Assembly: GCA_001872995.1 (NCBI GenBank)
Contig: MNXO01000044.1
Coordinates: 1 to 11,311 of the forward strand
Length of the DNA stretch: 11,311 bases
From: Bacteroidetes bacterium CG2_30_32_10
Lineage (GTDB): Bacteria > Bacteroidota > Bacteroidia > Bacteroidales > CG2-30-32-10
Direction of reading: 5' to 3'
The notes beneath the pieces were generated by a model that worked only from the letters and a program-made list of their open reading frames with translations, searched no databases and had not been told where the DNA came from. The translations under genes and the position numbers were made by a program. Numbering within the stretch: position 1 is the stretch's first letter; every line of letters begins with the position of its first letter. This document shows positions 5,744-11,311 of the stretch, one piece after another.

Positions 5744-6945
5744 TGTTTGGCTGCAAAATTAAAAACGTAATCAAATGCTTTGTTTACTTCATTTTTAATT
5801 TTATCGTTAAAAGGAAAAGGAGCTTCATGGCGGTAGTTGAATGGGAAATCCATTATTTTAACTGAAATAGCTCGTTTTCTATCTTCTCCTTTTAAAAAAT
5901 TGACAACTTCATAAGCCGGAACAACCGTGTCTTTCTTTAAAACCAACGCAGCAATATTAGATTTTAATACATCAAGGCGGATGTTGCGATTTTCCTTCAT
6001 TTTATGATAATCGAGCATTGATTTAAAATAGTAACTTGCAGAATTGACTTGCTGAAAATAAGTAGAAAGCTTGTGGTCTCTTGCTAATTCCTTTTCGAGA
6101 TGCTCTATAAAATAAGCATACAAAGCAATATTGGCTTCGCTATCTAAAATATATTTTGAAACAGGCAGCATACGGTTAAACGTAGCCCCACCACAAAAAA
6201 TAAATAGTTTTGTCTTAGAAAACCAATTGTTTTCGTTGGTAAATAAAATTATTTCTGCAAGCATAGAACCAACCGAATAAGAAAAGATATTAATAGAGGC
6301 ATCTTTGTCTAAATGGGCACATTTGCCATTTCTTATTAATTTAAATAATTGAATGAAGTCGCAATAAGATTCTAAACCCGACCAAAAGAAATGTTGTGGA
6401 TTGTATTGCAATCTTGTGCTAATTGCTGCGTTAGCAAAAGACGAATCTACAATGTTAGGAAACATTTTTTTTCGCTCATCTGATACTTTATTCATTATTT
6501 TTTGGTCGCTCCACGCTGCGGGAGTCCTATTCATGTGGAAAGCAATAGGGAATAATACCACCGCACTGTCGGTTTGCTCTACCAATCGCTTAGCCCAAGG
6601 TAAATATTTAGTCCAATCCTTTTCATTTAAACCATGAAAGAGCACTATTATCTTTTTAGACTTAGCTGCTTTTGAATTTGTGAATATGGTATATTGGTAT
6701 GATTTGTTTTCTACAATATCTCCATCGTCTATATCAATTATTTGATGCTGATATGGCGTATTTAATTGGCTTAATAAAAAATTGCCATCATTATCTTTGC
6801 TAAAGTCATCTATTTGGGGTAAAAACTCATCGTTTTCTGAAATAAATGCTTGATTGTAAATATTTATTCCATTTTCTAAAACAATATGCTTATCGTTAAT
6901 ATTAAAACGATTTTTTAAAAGCCAGTAATCCTCATAATAGCTCAT
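5734..6945 (-). CDS. Alpha/beta-hydrolase-fold protein of unknown substrate
   Basis: A 403-residue protein. The segment KKIIVLFHGLNEKDW (97-111) is a strand followed by the HG oxyanion motif of alpha/beta hydrolases. FSYSVGSMLAE (221-231) is a nucleophile elbow with likely catalytic Ser224. KKDTVVP (337-343) supplies a likely Asp339, and YRHEAPFPF (371-379) the likely catalytic His373. All triad members are in the right order and at the expected ends of strands. About 95 residues precede the hydrolase core, more than usual, and a long helical insert (about 260-325) probably forms a lid. No signal peptide or membrane segment is seen, so it should be cytosolic. The family is probably a Bacteroidetes-type one of unknown function; I cannot say whether it is an esterase, lipase or peptidase. 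It lies 59 bp after the GH92 gene and 46 bp before surE. Confidence 0.82.
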   Translation of the reverse strand: MSYYEDYWLLKNRFNINDKHIVLENGINIYNQAFISENDEFLPQIDDFSKDNDGNFLLSQLNTPYQHQIIDIDDGDIVENKSYQYTIFTNSKAAKSKKIIVLFHGLNEKDWTKYLPWAKRLVEQTDSAVVLFPIAFHMNRTPAAWSDQKIMNKVSDERKKMFPNIVDSSFANAAISTRLQYNPQHFFWSGLESYCDFIQLFKLIRNGKCAHLDKDASINIFSYSVGSMLAEIILFTNENNWFSKTKLFIFCGGATFNRMLPVSKYILDSEANIALYAYFIEHLEKELARDHKLSTYFQQVNSASYYFKSMLDYHKMKENRNIRLDVLKSNIAALVLKKDTVVPAYEVVNFLKGEDRKRAISVKIMDFPFNYRHEAPFPFNDKIKNEVNKAFDYVFNFAAKHLS

Positions 6946-6970
6946 AATTATAAGTTTTTTGAATGCTAAA

Positions 6971-6994
6971 CAAAATTAATATTTATTTGCAAAA
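6971..6994 (-). promoter_or_regulatory. Putative promoter of the alpha/beta-hydrolase gene
   Basis: In the 59 bp gap after the GH92 gene the minus strand has TAATTTTG (6971-6978), matching the TAnnTTTG -7 consensus, 25 bases before the ATG at 6945. A TTTTG lies at 6990-6994 but only 11 nt upstream of it, too close for a standard -33 box. The downstream genes may therefore be transcribed separately from the glycosidase. Confidence 0.35.
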
Positions 6995-7004
6995 GATGAA
7001 AACA

Positions 7005-10000
7005 TTAAATTAGATATCTCTTCCACCCGAAAACTCTTTTAGGTGTTAACTTTTTCAACAGTTCACTGGTCAACAAAACATATTCTACGATGATTTCATC
7101 AATAAAAATCCAAGAAGGATTTCCTGCCCCAAGATGCCAGCTAGGGATAATCCCATATCCTTTTGCTTTTACGCGAATGTATCTAGCTTTAGTATCACAA
7201 AGGCTTGTATAATCTTTGATAATGGAGTTGTAATCACTATTAGAAATATCATTTTTAATGCTTGCAACAACATTAAAGTTGACATTGTCATCAGAAACAG
7301 AATATTCAATAAGAGTAGGCATCCAAATCCAAGAACCTATGTCTTGCAAAAATCCGGCTGAGATTTTATGAATGCTCTCCATCTTTCCAAGGTCAACAAT
7401 TGCTTCAAAATCTTTACCATTGTAGCCCTGCCAAGCGCCAAGACGAAAATTCTTACCTCCTCTAATAAAATCAATTAATCCTTCTGGTCCTCCAGCAGTA
7501 TATTGAGAATCGTAAGAAGTAAGTAGTTTAATACTTCTACCCTCTGGTATTTTTATATATTCACTACAAACGACAAAGCTTTTACCAAATCCTTTTTGGT
7601 AAGCCACTGCTTTTATATAAGAAGATTCTTTAATTTCCAATGGGTTTGAATAAATATTTTTAGTAGAATCAGGCTCAGAGCCATCGGTGGTATAATAAAT
7701 CTTTGTATCAGGAATAATAGATTTAATTTCTATTTTTTGAGAAGTAAAAAAAGTTTTACTCTTTGCTATAAAATAAGGAACTGGAACAATTTGATGCTCC
7801 GAAATAATGGTTTTAGGGACATCTTCGTCCTTGTTTCCCCAATTTTTATTTGGTTTATAGCCCATAGTAAAAATTAGCTCTCCACCTTTCATTATATCGC
7901 TGTGAAGCAAGAAGCATTTGTTATAATTTTCCCCATTAAATGTGGCTGATTGAATATAAATATTTTTACTGGAAAGCTGATTGGCTTTAATAATCAATTT
8001 ATTTCCATTTTCGAGATGAATGGTAACGGTCTTAAAAAGTGGAGAGCCGATAGCGTATTCTTCATTACCAGGGCAAACAGCATAAAAGCCCATTGCACTC
8101 ATTACATACCAAGCCGACATTTGCCCACAATCTTCGTTTCCAAACAAACCATCTTCTTTTGTGTTGTACATTTCATCCATTATCTTTCTTACCAATAGTT
8201 GTGTTTTCCAAGGCATATTCACATAGTCATACAAATAGGTCATGTGATGGCTGGGTTCATTTCCGTGAGCGTATTGACCAATAAGACCAGTTATATCTGG
8301 TTGTTCTCGTCCAAATAATTGGTTGTTTGCAGCAAATAAATCATCTAATTTATTGGATAACATCTGTTTGCCTCCCATTAAATTAAATAACCCAGTTATA
8401 TCTTGTGGAACATAAAAACTATATTGCCAAGCATTGGCTTCGGTGTAATTAGAATTTACTTCTACTGGTTCAAAAGGATTATACCAAGCACCATTAAATT
8501 TTGCACGCATAAATCCTGTAGTAGAATCGTATAAGTTTTTATAATACTGTGCTCGTTGGATATATGTTAAGTAATCATTCATTTTCCCAAGTTTTAACGC
8601 CATTTGTGCAATACACCAATCGTCATAAGCATATTCTAAAGTTCTTGAAACAGATTCTGATTCTATATCGGAAATAATAAATCCATTTTTTTTATAGCAA
8701 GCTAAACCATATTTATCAAGTTCTGCACTATACTTCATTGCTTCTAATGCTTTTAAAGCATCAAAACCAGTAATACCTTTAATAAAAGCATCAGCAATAA
8801 CAGATATCGCATGATAACCAATCATACAATTAGTTTCATTACCTGATAATTCCCATACTGGAAGTATTCCACCATAGCTATATTGGTTGATAAATGTATT
8901 AATAAAATCGCTGGTTCTTTTTTGGTCAATAATTGTAAAGAGTGGATGCTCTGCACGGTAAGTATCCCATAAAGAAAAGACAGTATAATAGTCAAAACCT
9001 TTGGCTTGATGTATTTTTAAATCAGTTCCACGAAATTGACCATCAACATCCGAATATATATTAGGATTAAGCATGGCATGGTACAAAGACGTGTAAAAAA
9101 CAGTAGTTTGTTCTTTACTTCCGCCATCAACTTCAATTTTACTTAATTCTTTATTCCATTCTGCTTTTGCATTGGATTTAATTTGTTCAAAGTTCCATTC
9201 CGAAATCTCAGTATCAAGGTTTTTATATGCTCCATCAGTGCTAACAGCCGATATACCTATTTTAGCATAAACAACTTCATTTTTTTTAGTTTTAAAAGTA
9301 AAATATGCTTTTACATTTTTTCCTTCTCCCTTTTTAATATAATTTTTAATACTATCATTTAATGCAATACCATAACTATCAAACGGTTTTGAAAATTTAA
9401 CTACGAAATATACATATTGGTCAGCAGCCCAAGCTTTAGAACGCCGCATTCCTTTTATTTCGTTATTATTTACAACTTCAATGTACGAATCAATAACTTC
9501 GTCGCGGTGTTGCAGGTCGATGATAATGCCTGCATTTTTGTTTTCAGAAAATGTATATTTATGAAACCCAGCCCTTTTGGTAGCTGTTAATTCTACTTTA
9601 ACCTGATACTTATCTAAGAACACACTGTAGTATCCTGGCGATGCGGTTTCGGTTTTATGATTGAAAGAAGAAGCACATTCCGTATTTTTCAGATTTATTG
9701 TTCCAACAAAAGGCATTAATAGAATGTCTCCATAATCAGAACATCCAGTTCCACTAAGATGTGTGTGTGAAAAACCATATATAATACTATCGGAATAGTG
9801 GTATGCCGAGCAACCGTCCCATCCAGTAAGTCGCGTATCTGGACTTAACTGCACCATTCCAAAAGGAACAGCAGCACCAGGATATGTATGACCATGACCG
9901 CCAGTTCCAATAAATGGGTTTACATATTCAGTATAATCAATTATTTGAGCATATAAATGTACGCTTGCAGTTACTATTATTAAGAATAAAATAAGTTTTA

Positions 10001-10010
10001 ATTTTTTCAT
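7005..10010 (-). CDS. Exported GH92 alpha-mannosidase with chitobiase-like and discoidin-like C-terminal domains
   Basis: A 1001-residue exoglycosidase of family GH92, whose characterised members are Ca2+-dependent alpha-mannosidases that trim mannans and N-glycans. A signal peptide covers residues 1-21 (cleavage likely after LYA, before Gln22), with no lipobox Cys, so the product is periplasmic or released. The family N-terminal motifs are at about 30-100 (NPFIGTGGHGHTYPG, GWDGCSAYHY, GFSHTHLSGTG). The catalytic barrel (about 300-720) has TEANAWQY (523-530), HGNEPSHH (582-589) and GNEDCGQMSAWY (624-635). Probable active-site acids are Glu524 and Asp627; I cannot assign them firmly. Residues about 745-818 resemble a chitobiase C-terminal/FN3-like domain (IYYTTDGSEP), and about 826-977 an F5/8 type C (discoidin-like) domain that could bind carbohydrate. 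About 24 residues follow the natural end (IDEIIVE) without domain character. No SusC/SusD or other glycosidase is nearby. The specific linkage is not readable from sequence. Confidence 0.95.
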   Translation of the reverse strand: MKKLKLILFLIIVTASVHLYAQIIDYTEYVNPFIGTGGHGHTYPGAAVPFGMVQLSPDTRLTGWDGCSAYHYSDSIIYGFSHTHLSGTGCSDYGDILLMPFVGTINLKNTECASSFNHKTETASPGYYSVFLDKYQVKVELTATKRAGFHKYTFSENKNAGIIIDLQHRDEVIDSYIEVVNNNEIKGMRRSKAWAADQYVYFVVKFSKPFDSYGIALNDSIKNYIKKGEGKNVKAYFTFKTKKNEVVYAKIGISAVSTDGAYKNLDTEISEWNFEQIKSNAKAEWNKELSKIEVDGGSKEQTTVFYTSLYHAMLNPNIYSDVDGQFRGTDLKIHQAKGFDYYTVFSLWDTYRAEHPLFTIIDQKRTSDFINTFINQYSYGGILPVWELSGNETNCMIGYHAISVIADAFIKGITGFDALKALEAMKYSAELDKYGLACYKKNGFIISDIESESVSRTLEYAYDDWCIAQMALKLGKMNDYLTYIQRAQYYKNLYDSTTGFMRAKFNGAWYNPFEPVEVNSNYTEANAWQYSFYVPQDITGLFNLMGGKQMLSNKLDDLFAANNQLFGREQPDITGLIGQYAHGNEPSHHMTYLYDYVNMPWKTQLLVRKIMDEMYNTKEDGLFGNEDCGQMSAWYVMSAMGFYAVCPGNEEYAIGSPLFKTVTIHLENGNKLIIKANQLSSKNIYIQSATFNGENYNKCFLLHSDIMKGGELIFTMGYKPNKNWGNKDEDVPKTIISEHQIVPVPYFIAKSKTFFTSQKIEIKSIIPDTKIYYTTDGSEPDSTKNIYSNPLEIKESSYIKAVAYQKGFGKSFVVCSEYIKIPEGRSIKLLTSYDSQYTAGGPEGLIDFIRGGKNFRLGAWQGYNGKDFEAIVDLGKMESIHKISAGFLQDIGSWIWMPTLIEYSVSDDNVNFNVVASIKNDISNSDYNSIIKDYTSLCDTKARYIRVKAKGYGIIPSWHLGAGNPSWIFIDEIIVEYVLLTSELLKKLTPKRVFGWKRYLI

Positions 10011-10029
10011 TGTTATTAAATTTCGTTAA

Positions 10030-10057
10030 TAAAAGTAATAAATATTTTATTTCCCAA
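10030..10057 (-). promoter_or_regulatory. Weak promoter candidate for the GH92 gene
   Basis: The minus strand reads TTG (10055-10057), a 17 nt spacer, then TACTTTTA (10030-10037), which matches TAnnTTTG except for the last base. The distance to the ATG at 10010 is 19 bases. Spacing is right but the boxes are poor, and such AT-rich DNA yields similar matches by chance. Confidence 0.25.
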
Positions 10058-10239
10058 TTTATAATTGCTGAAATCTAAAAAAATTTTCACAAAACTATGT
10101 AAATCTTGGCTTTTTTATAGAATTCACATTAAAAAACTCACTACCAAGCTGCAAAAAAATAAATATCACGGCAAATTGGAAAAATATAAAGAAAAACAGC
10201 CAACATTAATGTCGCCATTTTTAAATATTCGGAAAGAAA

Positions 10240-10255
10240 TATCAGCTTACTGATA
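10240..10255 (-). terminator. Short hairpin after the MORN-repeat gene, possible terminator
   Basis: TATCAG-CTTA-CTGATA is a perfect 6 bp stem with a 4 nt loop, 36 bp beyond the stop codon of the MORN-repeat gene. In the minus-strand transcript it is followed by UUUCUUUCC, a broken U-tract. The stem is AT-rich and short, so termination would be inefficient if it occurs. Confidence 0.35.
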
Positions 10256-10291
10256 AGTGTGATTTTATTAGGAACAAAAAGAAGAATGTTG

Positions 10292-11311
10292 CTATTTAGT
10301 AATAATTACGCCATTATTATAATTTTCAATTTTTTCAAGAGTTCCATCTACTTTGAAATAGGTTACTTTACCTTGCAATTTATCGTTTAGATAGGTACCT
10401 GTTCGTTTTATTTTTTGTCCAACAAGCACTTCAACTGTTTCATCGGGATAACCATCTATACCCTTTTTAAATTCTTGTTTCCATTCACCAACATCGTAGT
10501 ATTCAGTAAAAGCATCATTTAGTTTGCCATTTTTATAATTAATCTTTTGTTTGGGCAGCTTACTGGGATAATAATCAGTAAATTCGCCATTCACCCTAAT
10601 GGTTTTCTTTAATTTTCCATTTTCATAAGTTTCTTTAATATTTATAGTCCCGTTATCCATATAAATTAACCATTCGCCATTTTTTAAGGACTTGTTATAA
10701 GAGCCAGTTTCTAAAATCAAGCCAGTTGAGTTATAAAAAGTTGTTTTACCATCCATTTCGCCATTAACATAAGTAGCTTCTGTCTTTGTTTTGCCATCTT
10801 CAAAGAATGCTTTATAAAGCCCATTCATTAAATTGTTTTGATACCAAAAGTTTTCATATATTTTGCCACTTAAATAATATGTTTTCCATGAACCTGTTTT
10901 AATACCTTTGTTATATGATTCTTCAGCAATCAGAATGCTATTAGTGCTATATAATTTCCATAAACTATCTTTTTCTTGATTGTAAAAATTACCAATACTA
11001 AGTATTTTCCCGTTTTCGTAATATTGCGTAGTTTTTGCTTTAACCCCTTTCTCTGAAAACACAGAAATAGCTTGTAACTTAGATTGCTCATAATATAATT
11101 TAAATTGACCAATTTGATAATTGTCTTTAAAGGTTCCTTCGTATTTAATAGTATTATTAGGATAATACTTTCTCCAAACACCCTGTTTAAAGCCTTTTTT
11201 ATCGATTCTATTAATAGTATCTTTTTTAAATTTATCAATTTCGAAGGTTTGCGACTTAACTGTTATGGAAACAATTAAAATTAAAAGTAATGTGATAATA
11301 GTACGGTTCAT
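10292..11311 (-). CDS. Exported MORN_2/YwqK-like repeat protein
   Basis: A 339-residue protein starting with a hydrophobic signal peptide (about 1-20, TIITLLLILIVSITVKS, cleavage before Gln21). The rest is built from about ten MORN_2-type repeats of roughly 24 residues with the pattern G.W..YY..G......Y.NG. Clear units begin near residues 44 (GVWRKYY), 68 (GQFKLYY), 140 (GSWKTYY), 164 (GLYKAFF), 188 (GKTTFY), 212 (GEWLIY) and 314 (GKVTYF). Such proteins form an elongated beta-sheet and are common in Bacteroidetes, often annotated as YwqK-family antitoxins. Nothing here supports a toxin-antitoxin role: the protein is exported and no toxin gene is adjacent. The repeats become irregular between about 235 and 305. 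No lipobox and no C-terminal sorting domain are seen. The ATG is the last codon of the window, so its promoter and any upstream partner are not visible. Function unknown. Confidence 0.85.
   Translation of the reverse strand: MNRTIITLLLILIVSITVKSQTFEIDKFKKDTINRIDKKGFKQGVWRKYYPNNTIKYEGTFKDNYQIGQFKLYYEQSKLQAISVFSEKGVKAKTTQYYENGKILSIGNFYNQEKDSLWKLYSTNSILIAEESYNKGIKTGSWKTYYLSGKIYENFWYQNNLMNGLYKAFFEDGKTKTEATYVNGEMDGKTTFYNSTGLILETGSYNKSLKNGEWLIYMDNGTINIKETYENGKLKKTIRVNGEFTDYYPSKLPKQKINYKNGKLNDAFTEYYDVGEWKQEFKKGIDGYPDETVEVLVGQKIKRTGTYLNDKLQGKVTYFKVDGTLEKIENYNNGVIITK

Larger units (their letters stand above)
10011..10291. other. AT-rich spacer upstream of the GH92 gene
   Basis: A 281 bp gap between the MORN-repeat gene and the GH92 gene. 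It holds a small hairpin near the MORN gene end and a weak promoter-like arrangement near the GH92 start, both listed separately. A short + strand frame at 10065-10253 is Lys-rich and reads like translated AT-rich spacer, so I do not call it a gene. Confidence 0.6.

Noticed and set aside
10065..10253. 62-codon + strand frame in the spacer upstream of GH92
   Set aside because: It is Lys/Leu-rich translation of AT-rich spacer, lacks motifs, and is the only + strand candidate among ten minus-strand genes.
10930..11238. 102-codon minus strand frame inside the MORN gene
   Set aside because: It is a different frame of the same strand within a clear repeat protein. Its Ile/Lys/Leu-rich content is a shadow of AT-rich coding DNA.
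10292..11311. Toxin-antitoxin system suggested by the usual YwqK 'antitoxin' label
   Set aside because: The protein has a signal peptide and no adjacent toxin gene is visible. The label is generic for MORN_2 repeats.

Overview
The window looks like chromosomal DNA from a Bacteroidetes (Bacteroidota) bacterium. The DNA is AT-rich and Shine-Dalgarno sequences are weak or absent. Several upstream regions carry TAnnTTTG boxes, the Bacteroidetes-type -7 element. The gene content also fits: an exported GH92 alpha-mannosidase, a YwqK-type MORN-repeat protein, and a short MutS-like ATPase. I cannot place it to genus. All ten protein genes lie on the minus strand, so transcription runs from high to low coordinates. 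I see no tRNA, rRNA, CRISPR array, insertion sequence or phage gene.

Region A (about 4242 down to 1) is a tightly packed five-gene run: enolase (eno), a MutS-family ATPase without the mismatch-reading domains, a small HAD-fold protein, an unrecognised 133-residue helical protein, and a dynamin-family GTPase cut off by the window edge. Gaps are 5, -4, 3 and 1 bp, so this is almost certainly one transcript with coupled translation. A TAnnTTTG box sits just ahead of eno. It also shows that the longer TTG-initiated enolase reading frame is wrong.

Region B (4243-4639) is a roughly 400 bp stretch with no gene. It holds degenerate short near-repeats and one weak terminator candidate.

Region C (10010 down to 4640) carries, in transcription order, a large secreted GH92 glycosidase with C-terminal chitobiase-like and discoidin-like domains, a cytosolic alpha/beta-hydrolase of unknown substrate, surE (5'/3'-nucleotidase), and a 94-residue three-helix membrane protein overlapping surE by 8 bp. 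TAnnTTTG boxes ahead of the hydrolase and surE suggest extra internal promoters.

Region D (10011-11311) is a 281 bp spacer followed by an exported MORN_2/YwqK-like repeat protein whose start codon is the last three bases of the window.

Most of this is housekeeping or ordinary accessory content. The part most worth a closer look is the tail of the enolase operon, where MutS-like ATPase, HAD protein, unknown protein and dynamin GTPase are joined with almost no spacing. No established pathway that I know of links these four.
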